From assembly GCA_965366365.1 (NCBI GenBank), contig CBDUEV010000082.1:1-11848 (forward strand): DNA of 11,848 nt, written 5' to 3'. Of this stretch, positions 5,938-11,848 are shown piece by piece. Source of the stretch: CBDUEV01 sp965366365. Its GTDB lineage: Bacteria > Actinomycetota > Acidimicrobiia > Spongiisociales > JAENVV01. The translations under genes and the position numbers were made by a program. The notes beneath the pieces are model-generated. The model did not search any database. It saw only the letters and a list, made by a program, of their open reading frames with translations, and was not told the DNA's origin. Numbering within the stretch: position 1 is the first letter of the stretch; each line of letters begins with the position of its first letter.

Positions 5938-7185
5938 GTGATCGTGGAAGTCGTTGCCATCGGCACGGAACTGCTTCTGGGGCAGATCACCAACCGGAAC
6001 GCCGCCACCATCGGAGCCGCTCTCGCCGACGAAGGCTTCGATGCTCACTATCAGATCGTGGTGGGCGACAACATGGAACGGATGATCGACACCTTGCGGA
6101 CCGCCATGAGTCGATCGGATGCCGTCATCATCACCGGCGGGATCGGGCCGACCCAGGACGACGTCACCCGCGAGGCCATCTGTGCGGCAACGGGACGGGA
6201 GCTGTTGACCTCCGAGGAGTATGCCGAGACCCTCCGGACTCGGTTCGCGGCCTTTGGTCGTCAGATGCCCGAGAACAATCTGCGTCAGGCGCAATACCCG
6301 GAGGGAGCCGAGATGCTTCCCAACCCCAAGGGAACGGCTCCTGGGCTCGTCCTCGAGCACGATGGGGTGTTGCTGTTTGCGCTACCGGGCGTTCCCGCCG
6401 AGATGAAGCTCCTTCTGGCGGACCACGTGTTGCCGAGACTCCGCCGCTCCGCCGGGGTGACCGGAGTCCTCGTCAGTCGGATCCTGCGGAGCTGGGGCCG
6501 ATCAGAGTCGAGCGTTGCCGAGATGCTCGACGATCTGTTCGTGGCAACCACCAACCCGTCGGTGGCTTTCCTGGCCTCCGGCGGGGAAATCAAGGTGCGG
6601 ATCTCCGCCAAAGCCTCAGATGCCCAAGCTGCCGAGGCCCTGATCGAGCCGATCGAACGCGAGGTTCGGGCCAGGCTGGGGACTTCGGTATTCGGCACCG
6701 ACGACGAGACGATCGGTGTGGTTCTGAGCCGGCTCCTCAGGGAGCGGGGTTGGACGCTGGGGACGGCCGAGTCCGCGACGGCCGGCAAGGTGGCCGCCGA
6801 GATCACCAACTTGGCCGGCAGCTCGGCCTACTTCCGGGGCGGTGTCGTCGCCTACGCTACGGACCTGAAAGCAGACCTCCTCGACATCGCCGTAGATCTC
6901 CTCGAGGCGGAAGGGGTCGTGAGCGAGGCGACGGCTCTGGCCATGGCCGAGGGTGCAGCCGGTCTGCTCGGCGTCGACGTGGCAGTGTCCGTGACCGGTT
7001 CGGCCGGACCCGACCCACAGGAGCGAACCGTCGGGACGATTATCATCGCCGTGCGAACGCCCGAGGGCATGGCAGCTCGTACGCTGACCCTGCCCGGCGA
7101 CCGAGAGCGGGTGCGGACCTATGCCACCACGGCGGCGCTCCATCTGACTCGGCTCGCTATCGAGGGGCTCTGGTGGCAACCGTAG
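5938..7185 (+). CDS. cinA: CinA: NMN deamidase / nucleotide pyrophosphatase
   Basis: This 415-aa protein has the two usual CinA parts. The N-terminal MoaB/Mog-like domain (about 1-170; GTELLLGQ at 9-16, TGGIGPTQDD at 66-75, ALPGVPAEMK) is linked to hydrolysis of ADP-ribose or related pyrophosphates. The C-terminal PncC domain (about 255-415; AESATAG at 277-283, FRGGVVAYATDLK, SVTGSAGPDPQ at 351-361) deamidates nicotinamide mononucleotide to nicotinate mononucleotide. This recycles the NMN released by NAD-dependent DNA ligase. The usual AESCTGG reads AESATAG; the Ser is kept. I chose GTG 5938 because GGAAGAGG lies 7 nt upstream and the protein then has family length. The frame stays open much further upstream, but only antisense-like sequence is there. 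It lies 16 nt after the PHP gene, and thpR starts inside its end. cinA next to recA is a common arrangement. Confidence 0.95.
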   Translation: MIVEVVAIGTELLLGQITNRNAATIGAALADEGFDAHYQIVVGDNMERMIDTLRTAMSRSDAVIITGGIGPTQDDVTREAICAATGRELLTSEEYAETLRTRFAAFGRQMPENNLRQAQYPEGAEMLPNPKGTAPGLVLEHDGVLLFALPGVPAEMKLLLADHVLPRLRRSAGVTGVLVSRILRSWGRSESSVAEMLDDLFVATTNPSVAFLASGGEIKVRISAKASDAQAAEALIEPIEREVRARLGTSVFGTDDETIGVVLSRLLRERGWTLGTAESATAGKVAAEITNLAGSSAYFRGGVVAYATDLKADLLDIAVDLLEAEGVVSEATALAMAEGAAGLLGVDVAVSVTGSAGPDPQERTVGTIIIAVRTPEGMAARTLTLPGDRERVRTYATTAALHLTRLAIEGLWWQP

Positions 7186-7721
7186 GTCGCATCTTCATCG
7201 GAGTGGACCTCGACGCCGACACCCGGCATGGCCTGGCCACTCACCTGGCCGATCTCCTCCCGGCGCTGCCCGGGCAAGTGGTCCCACCCGACAACTGGCA
7301 CCTCACCCTGCGGTACCTCGGCGCGCTCGACGAAGTGACATTCGACCGTCTCCTCCACGCTCTCGAGGCAGAAGTGACCCAACCTCGTTTCACCATCTCG
7401 TTCGCTGGTCTGGGAGCGTTCCCCAAACCCGCCAAGGCGAGTGTGCTCTGGATGGGTATCGGGGTGGGAGAACCGGAGTTGGAGTCGCTTGCCGGCCAGG
7501 TCTCGGCCGCATGTGCCGAGGTCGGGTTCCTTCCGGAAGACCGACCATTTCAGGCCCATCTCACATTGGCGCGGATCCGGCGGCCCATCGAGGTATGGTC
7601 CCTTCTGGAAGTCGAACCGATGCCGACCCTCCGGATGAGCGTCGATCGAGTCACCGTCTTCAGAAGCGATCTGTCGCAGGGTCGCGCACGCTACGAACGC
7701 CTCGACTCCATCCTGCTGTGA
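7173..7721 (+). CDS. thpR: ThpR: RNA 2',3'-cyclic phosphodiesterase (LigT/2H family)
   Basis: This 182-aa protein of the 2H phosphoesterase superfamily opens 2',3'-cyclic phosphates at RNA ends to 2'-phosphates. Bacterial members can also join 2'-5' tRNA halves in vitro. Both catalytic H-x-T motifs are present: HLTLRYLG (His43, Thr45) and HLTLAR (His129, Thr131). The N-terminal strand RIFIGVDLD and FAGLGAFPKPAKASVLWMG are also typical. The GTG at 7173 lies inside the end of cinA (13-nt overlap), with GAGGGG 5 nt upstream, so translation is coupled. The length is normal. The stop is 130 nt before recA, and no terminator lies between them, so readthrough into recA is possible. Confidence 0.94.
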   Translation: MATVGRIFIGVDLDADTRHGLATHLADLLPALPGQVVPPDNWHLTLRYLGALDEVTFDRLLHALEAEVTQPRFTISFAGLGAFPKPAKASVLWMGIGVGEPELESLAGQVSAACAEVGFLPEDRPFQAHLTLARIRRPIEVWSLLEVEPMPTLRMSVDRVTVFRSDLSQGRARYERLDSILL

Positions 7722-7736
7722 GCCGGCCGAAGGTGC

Positions 7737-7765
7737 TTTCCATCGAACATCTGTTCGTGTAGGGT
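7737..7765 (+). promoter_or_regulatory. recA promoter with LexA (SOS) box
   Basis: TCGAACATCTGTTCGT (7743-7758) contains the perfect palindrome CGAAC-N4-GTTCG, the LexA-binding consensus of Actinobacteria and Firmicutes. It sits exactly between a -35 TTTCCA (7737-7742) and a -10 TAGGGT (7760-7765) with a 17-nt spacer, so bound LexA would block RNA polymerase. Transcription would start near 7772, giving a leader of about 80 nt. This makes recA an SOS gene that can be induced independently of the upstream cinA-thpR operon. Confidence 0.85.
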
Positions 7766-7795
7766 GATCTCCACGCACCGAATCTGTCACACCCG

Positions 7796-7830
7796 AAACG
7801 TACGTTTTGAGAAGCGCCTCTCAATGAGGC
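7796..7830 (+). promoter_or_regulatory. Structured recA leader: palindrome and competing hairpins
   Basis: The recA 5' leader carries AAACGTACGTTT (7796-7807), a perfect 12-bp palindrome. TTGAGA (7807-7812) then pairs with TCTCAA (7819-7824) around a 6-nt loop. An alternative stem, GCCTC (7816-7820) with GAGGC (7826-7830), shares bases with it, so the two cannot form together. No T-tract follows. The start codon is 21 nt downstream. Possible roles are a second operator, an RNA stability element or a switch on recA translation; none is proved. Confidence 0.4.
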
Positions 7831-7851
7831 CAACACGGAAGCTGATAAACG

Positions 7852-8919
7852 ATGAATGGAGCGAAGGTGGACCGCGACAAGGCCCTCGAAACAGCCAAGG
7901 CCCAGATTGAACGTCAATTCGGCAAGGGCGCCATCATGAAGCTCGGCGAAGCGCCCAGCCGCAGGGCCGACGCCATTTCCACGGGCGCCCTTTCGGTCGA
8001 CCTGGCGTTGGGAATCGGCGGCATACCACGCGGACGAGTCGTCGAGATCTACGGACCGGAGGCGAGCGGAAAGACCACCTTGGCCCTCCACATCATCGCC
8101 GAGGCGCAACGCAACGGCGGGATCGCCGCCTTCATCGATGCGGAACATGCGCTCGACCCCGAGTACGCCCAGGCCCTGGGGGTCGATGTCGACGAGCTAC
8201 TCATCTCCCAGCCGGACACCGGCGAACAAGCCTTGGAGATCGCGGACACTCTCATTCGGTCCGGTGCCCTCGATGTGGTGGTCATCGACTCGGTGGCCGC
8301 ACTCACCCCACGAGCCGAGATCGAAGGTGAGATGGGTGACAGCCACATGGGGCTGCAGGCCAGATTGATGTCTCAGGCGCTCCGCAAGTTGACCGGCTCA
8401 CTGAACCGGTCACAAACCACGGCCATCTTCATCAACCAGCTCAGAGAGAAGATCGGTGTGATGTTCGGGTCCCCCGAAACGACGCCCGGCGGTCGAGCCC
8501 TCAAGTTCTACGCCTCGGTGCGCATCGACGTCCGTCGAATCGAAGCCATCAAGGACGGTCAGGAGAACGTCGGAAACCGGGTGCGAGCCAAGATCGTCAA
8601 GAACAAGTTGGCCCCTCCCTTCCGGCTCGCCGAGTTCGACATCATGTTCGGAGAAGGCATCTCCCGGGAAGGCAGCCTCCTCGACGTCGCCGTCGAACAG
8701 GGTATCGCCAAGAAATCCGGCGCCTGGTACAGCTACGACAATGACCAACTCGGACAGGGCAGGGAGGCCTCCAAGAAGTTCCTCCGTGACAACCCGGAGA
8801 TCGCCGTGCAGCTCCAGGACCGGGTGCTTCGAGCAGTGGGTTTGATCCCAGAGGACGAAGACGAAGTCGCTCTGACAGAGACCGCCGAGACACCGGAGAC
8901 GCTCACCGAGGAGAAGTAG
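7852..8919 (+). CDS. recA: RecA recombinase
   Basis: This 355-aa ATP-dependent recombinase forms filaments on single-stranded DNA, pairs homologous strands, and triggers LexA self-cleavage in the SOS response. Walker A is GPEASGKTT (residues 68-76) and Walker B is VVVIDS (Asp146). DAEHALD holds the catalytic Glu98. EIEGEMGDSHMGLQARLMSQ forms loop L1 and GSPETTPGGRALKFYASVRI covers loop L2. The C-terminus is a highly acidic tail (EDEDEVALTETAE onward), which normally tempers DNA binding. The ATG at 7852 has only a weak GGAAG 10 nt upstream. A GTG at 7867 (Val6), preceded by GGAG, is a credible alternative that fits the usual RecA N-terminus equally well. The gene is intact, with no intein, controlled by its LexA box and closed by a strong terminator. 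recX, often downstream of recA in Actinobacteria, is not here. Confidence 0.98.
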   Translation: MNGAKVDRDKALETAKAQIERQFGKGAIMKLGEAPSRRADAISTGALSVDLALGIGGIPRGRVVEIYGPEASGKTTLALHIIAEAQRNGGIAAFIDAEHALDPEYAQALGVDVDELLISQPDTGEQALEIADTLIRSGALDVVVIDSVAALTPRAEIEGEMGDSHMGLQARLMSQALRKLTGSLNRSQTTAIFINQLREKIGVMFGSPETTPGGRALKFYASVRIDVRRIEAIKDGQENVGNRVRAKIVKNKLAPPFRLAEFDIMFGEGISREGSLLDVAVEQGIAKKSGAWYSYDNDQLGQGREASKKFLRDNPEIAVQLQDRVLRAVGLIPEDEDEVALTETAETPETLTEEK

Positions 8920-8947
8920 ATCCTTGGGCGGCGCCAGGTTCGTTGAG

Positions 8948-8982
8948 AAGGGGTGGGATTTCCGAATCCCGCCCTTTCTTTT
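8948..8982 (+). terminator. Intrinsic terminator after recA
   Basis: AAGGG-G-TGGGATT (8948-8960) pairs with AATCCCGCCCTT (8965-8976) around a TCCG tetraloop, with one bulged G and one G-T wobble. TCTTTT follows directly. This is a strong Rho-independent terminator that separates recA from rny. Its T-tract overlaps the likely -35 region of the next promoter. Confidence 0.9.
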
Positions 8983-9002
8983 AGCCGTCTGTCGGGTACG
9001 AT
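8975..9002 (+). promoter_or_regulatory. Putative rny promoter
   Basis: TACGAT (8997-9002) is a good TANNNT -10. TTTCTT (8975-8980) is a possible -35 with a 16-nt spacer, inside the T-tract of the recA terminator. The start site would be near 9009. A promoter is needed somewhere here, because the terminator isolates rny-miaB from recA. Confidence 0.5.
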
Positions 9003-9012
9003 GCGAGCAAGA

Positions 9013-9095
9013 CAACAACAACAACAACCATGGAAGTTCTACAGACGATGAGGTTCACGATGGCGACCGGGAGTACACCCTCTAGAGCAGGCTGA
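9013..9095 (+). other. (CAA)5 leader and possible 21-codon upstream ORF
   Basis: Five CAA triplets (9013-9027) come just before an ATG at 9030 that opens a 21-codon frame ending with TGA at 9093-9095 (MEVLQTMRFTMATGSTPSRAG). CAA repeats form no structure and favour ribosome entry. There is no Shine-Dalgarno. The frame lies in the predicted rny leader and closes about 70 nt before the rny start. It may be a leader peptide or chance; a start at 9001 would overlap the -10 and is unlikely. Confidence 0.25.
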
Positions 9096-9165
9096 TCCCT
9101 TTCCTTCTTTCGCCGCGCTCGGCGAACCGATCTCTGTAGTGCTGCCGGAAGGCAGGGCAGTAGAT

Positions 9166-10698
9166 GTGTTTCCAGCGATAGTTGGGCTGGTGGTGCTGTT
9201 GATCGCGGCGCCGGCCGGCTTTTTCCTCGCCAGAGCCTTGGACCGTCGTTCGAAAGTCGGCGCCGAAACGAGTTCGGAACAGATCGTGCAGGAGGCGCGT
9301 CTCGAGGCGCAACGCATCCTCAGCAGGGCCGAAGAGGAGGCTCGTTCCTCCGCCGAGACGTATCGAGATCGAGAAGACGCCACCCTCGAGCACCGTCGCA
9401 TCGAAGCCAAGACTTCGGAAGAGCGACTCTCACAGCGTGAGCAAACCCTGGAACAGCGGGCCGCCAATCTGGCCCAACGCGAACAGATGCTCCTCAAGCG
9501 CGAAGAGGAAGTTGGCGATGCCCGCGCCGAGGCAGAGCACATCAAGGAAGATGCCCGCGCCAATCTCGAGCGGCTCGCCGGATTCGACGCCAAGGCCGCC
9601 AAGGACGCTCTCCTCGCAGAGGTGGAGGACGAAGCCCGGCGGGAGGCCATGATCCTGGTCCGGGACATGGAGAGCAAGGCTCGGGAGGAGGCCGACCGGC
9701 GGGGGAGGCGCATCCTCACCACCGCCATCCAACGGCTGGCGAGCGAAGTCGTGTCGGAGTCGACCATCTCGATGGTAGAACTCCCCAACGACGACATGAA
9801 GGGGAGGATCATCGGGCGTGAGGGCCGCAACATCCGCGCCTTCGAGGCCATCACCGGCGTCAACCTCGTCGTCGACGACACCCCCGAGGCGGTGTCGGTG
9901 TCTTCGTTCGATCCCGTCCGCCGCGAGGTGGCGAGGCTCACCCTCGAAACCCTCATCGAGGACGGACGCATCCACCCGGCTTCCATCGAGCAGTTCTTCG
10001 AGAAGGCCCAAGCCGCCGTGGAGCAGAGCATCCGCGACTCCGGCGAGTGGGCGCTGCTCGAGGTGGGCATCTCCCGCATGCATCCCGAACTCGTCACGTT
10101 GCTGGGTCGTCTCCAGTACCGAACCTCCTACGGCCAGAACGTGTTGAAGCACTCGGTCGAGGCAGCCCACGTGGCTGGGATGCTCGCCGCCGAACTCGGC
10201 GTCGACGTGACCAGCGTGAAGCGCGCTTCGCTGCTGCACGACATCGGCAAGGCGGTCACTCACGAGGTGGAGGGCTCTCACGCCATGATCGGCTCCGAGA
10301 TCGCGCGGCGGTTCGGCGAGGATCCTGCCATCGTCCACGGCATCGAAGCCCACCACAACGAAGTCGAACCGCGGACGTTGCTGGCGGTGCTCGTGCAGGC
10401 TGCCGACGCCGTCTCGGCCGCCCGGCCCGGGGCACGCCGAGAGACGTTGGAGACGTACGTTCGTCGCCTGGAGCGGCTCGAGACCCTCGCCAACGATTTC
10501 GAAGGCGTGGAGAAGGTCTTCGCGATGCAGGCAGGCCGAGAGATCCGCGTGGTGGTCGATCCCGGCAAGCTGGACGATCTCGGTGCCTCCAACCTGGCGC
10601 GGAAGATCTCCAAGCGGCTCGAAGATGAGCTGCAGTACCCGGGTCAGATCCAGGTGACCGTGATTCGCGAGTTCCGGGTGACCGACTACGCTCGTTAG
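9166..10698 (+). CDS. rny: Ribonuclease Y
   Basis: This membrane-anchored endoribonuclease starts mRNA decay. From the GTG at 9166 it is 510 aa. A single N-terminal membrane segment (about 3-24, IVGLVVLLIAAPAGFFLARA) is followed by a long charged coiled coil (about 40-195) rich in Glu, Arg and Ala. The KH RNA-binding domain carries GRIIGREGRN (213-222), and the HD metal-dependent domain carries HDIGKA (His358, Asp359) with GSHAMIGSEIA. Order and length match RNase Y. I prefer GTG 9166 because AGGG lies 8 nt upstream and the membrane segment then follows at once. An in-frame GTG at 9139 would add nine residues and has no ribosome site. miaB begins 5 nt after the stop, so the two are co-transcribed. 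Most Actinobacteria use RNase E/J instead, so this gene is informative about lineage. Confidence 0.95.
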   Translation: MFPAIVGLVVLLIAAPAGFFLARALDRRSKVGAETSSEQIVQEARLEAQRILSRAEEEARSSAETYRDREDATLEHRRIEAKTSEERLSQREQTLEQRAANLAQREQMLLKREEEVGDARAEAEHIKEDARANLERLAGFDAKAAKDALLAEVEDEARREAMILVRDMESKAREEADRRGRRILTTAIQRLASEVVSESTISMVELPNDDMKGRIIGREGRNIRAFEAITGVNLVVDDTPEAVSVSSFDPVRREVARLTLETLIEDGRIHPASIEQFFEKAQAAVEQSIRDSGEWALLEVGISRMHPELVTLLGRLQYRTSYGQNVLKHSVEAAHVAGMLAAELGVDVTSVKRASLLHDIGKAVTHEVEGSHAMIGSEIARRFGEDPAIVHGIEAHHNEVEPRTLLAVLVQAADAVSAARPGARRETLETYVRRLERLETLANDFEGVEKVFAMQAGREIRVVVDPGKLDDLGASNLARKISKRLEDELQYPGQIQVTVIREFRVTDYAR

Positions 10699-10703
10699 CC
10701 GCC

Positions 10704-11848
10704 ATGGCTGAACCAACACTGCTCCCCAATCCAACCGTTCGTGTCAACGAGCGGCGCCGGCCGACGCGCCCGGGGAAGACGTACTTCGTCCGCACCTTTG
10801 GGTGCCAGATGAACGACCACGACTCCGAGCGGGTGGCGGGCCTCCTGGAGGCCGACGGGATGGTTCCGGCGGGGTCCTACGAAGAGGCCGACGTGGTGTT
10901 CGTGAACACCTGCACTATCAGGGAGAACGCCGACAATCGCCTCTACGGCACCCTTGGCCACATCAAACAGTTCCGCGACGCCGATCCGGGGCGAATGCTG
11001 ATCGTGGGTGGCTGCGCCGCCCAGAAGGACCGAGACCTTGTGCGAGAGCGGGCTCCCTGGGTCGATGTGGTGTTGGGCACCCACAACATCGACCGTCTCC
11101 TGGACCTCATGGACCACGCTCAGGAGTGGGGGCCGATCACCGACATCGTCGAAGAACTGGAAGGCATGCCGTCGGCGCTGCCGGTGCGTCGCGAGACCGA
11201 CCACGCCGCCTGGGTGACCATCCAGGTGGGGTGCAACAACACCTGCACCTTCTGCATCGTCCCGTCGGTGCGTGGGAAAGAGATGAGCCGCCGGCCGGGT
11301 GACATCATCCGGGAGATCGAGCGTTTCGCCGAGGAGGGGGTGGTGGAGGTCACGCTGCTCGGCCAGAACGTCAACACGTACGGCAGAGACCTGGCCATCG
11401 ACGGGAAGCGTCGCCCCATTTTCGCCGACCTGCTGCGGCGGGTCGGGGAGGTGGAAGGCATCAGGCGAATCCGCTACACGAGCCCGCACCCGGCCGACTT
11501 CAACGAGGAAGTCGCTCAGGCGATGGCGGAGACCGCCGCCGTGTGTGAGCAGCTTCATCTACCGCTCCAGTCCGGCTCGGATCGGATCCTGGCCAGGATG
11601 CATCGGGGCTACCACACGAATCGGTTCCTGGACCGGCTGGCACTGGCCCGCCGCTACATGCCGAGCCTGGCCGTCTCCACCGACATCATCGTCGGGTTTC
11701 CCGGTGAAACCGACGAAGACTTCGACGCAACCATGGCGGTCGTGGAGCAAGCCCGCTTCGACTCGGCCTTCATGTTCCAGTTCTCGCCCCGTCCCGGCAC
11801 GGCTGCCGCCGAACTGTCGGATCAGTTCGTGCCGCAGGAAGTGATCAC
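10704..11848 (+). CDS. miaB: MiaB: tRNA-2-methylthio-N6-dimethylallyladenosine synthase, truncated by the window end
   Basis: This radical-SAM methylthiotransferase adds a methylthio group to N6-isopentenyl-A37 in tRNAs reading UNN codons. The visible 381 residues hold the N-terminal UPF0004 domain, whose three cluster-binding cysteines are in FGCQMN (Cys34), VNTCTIREN (Cys70) and VGGCAAQ (Cys104). The radical-SAM motif CNNTCTFC follows (Cys177, Cys181, Cys184). YTSPHPADF, LHLPLQSGSDRIL and TDIIVGFPGETDEDF are the usual MiaB core motifs. GQNVNTYG favours MiaB over its relatives RimO and MtaB. The C-terminal end, including the TRAM domain, lies outside the window, which ends inside a codon. 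The ATG at 10704 lies 5 nt after rny with no Shine-Dalgarno, so coupling to rny is likely. The first 24 residues before KTYFVRTFG are a polar extension. Confidence 0.96.
   Translation, partial: MAEPTLLPNPTVRVNERRRPTRPGKTYFVRTFGCQMNDHDSERVAGLLEADGMVPAGSYEEADVVFVNTCTIRENADNRLYGTLGHIKQFRDADPGRMLIVGGCAAQKDRDLVRERAPWVDVVLGTHNIDRLLDLMDHAQEWGPITDIVEELEGMPSALPVRRETDHAAWVTIQVGCNNTCTFCIVPSVRGKEMSRRPGDIIREIERFAEEGVVEVTLLGQNVNTYGRDLAIDGKRRPIFADLLRRVGEVEGIRRIRYTSPHPADFNEEVAQAMAETAAVCEQLHLPLQSGSDRILARMHRGYHTNRFLDRLALARRYMPSLAVSTDIIVGFPGETDEDFDATMAVVEQARFDSAFMFQFSPRPGTAAAELSDQFVPQEVI

Noticed and set aside
9430..10734. 434-codon minus-strand frame
   Set aside because: Antisense to rny, which has complete KH and HD motifs. 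The His/Asp/Gly-rich composition is typical of a shadow frame.
1..11848. CRISPR array, tRNA/rRNA genes, insertion sequences or defence system
   Set aside because: No regularly spaced repeats, no cloverleaf or rRNA-like stretch, and no transposase, nuclease-helicase or reverse-transcriptase motifs were seen in any real frame.

Overview
This is a high-GC window with GTG starts, dense in genes on its right side. It looks like an actinomycete (Actinomycetota), most likely Acidimicrobiia or a related early-branching class. That placement is inferred from four points: a MazEF pair close to the mycobacterial MazEF9 type as I remember it, a CGAAC-N4-GTTCG (actinobacterial/Firmicutes-type) LexA box in front of recA, signs of leaderless initiation, and RNase Y next to MiaB. 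Most well-studied Actinobacteria lack RNase Y. No 16S or other taxonomic marker is present.

Left part, about 1-4513: loosely packed, accessory in character, with wide gaps. It holds a mazE-mazF toxin-antitoxin pair (+), a VOC/glyoxalase-like protein (-), an NTF2/SnoaL-like protein (-), a gap of about 620 nt (1977-2599) with no convincing gene, a small conserved hypothetical protein (+), and a secreted GH5 glycoside hydrolase lipoprotein (-). Several inverted repeats lie in the gaps.

Right part, about 4762-11848: a compact housekeeping block, all on +. A 98-aa unknown protein overlaps a PHP-family (HisJ-like) phosphatase by 4 nt. Then come cinA (NMN deamidase/pyrophosphatase), thpR (2',3'-cyclic RNA phosphodiesterase, overlapping cinA by 13 nt) and recA with its own LexA-controlled promoter. 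A strong intrinsic terminator follows recA, and a new promoter starts rny (RNase Y) and miaB (tRNA methylthiotransferase), which runs off the right edge. The theme is nucleic-acid maintenance: DNA repair (RecA), recycling of the NMN left by NAD-dependent ligase (CinA), RNA-end processing (ThpR), mRNA decay (RNase Y) and tRNA modification (MiaB).

A recurring feature is a TANNNT hexamer ending 6-8 nt before the start codon, without a usable Shine-Dalgarno sequence. It occurs at mazE, the VOC gene, the NTF2 gene, the 2600 hypothetical gene and the 98-aa gene, which suggests leaderless transcripts. Genes inside operons and the lipoprotein gene have normal ribosome-binding sites instead. I see no clearly new defence or mobile system. 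The most unusual items are the structured recA leader, the unknown 98-aa protein heading the cinA-thpR-recA block, the (CAA)5 leader of rny, and the structured intergenic repeats.
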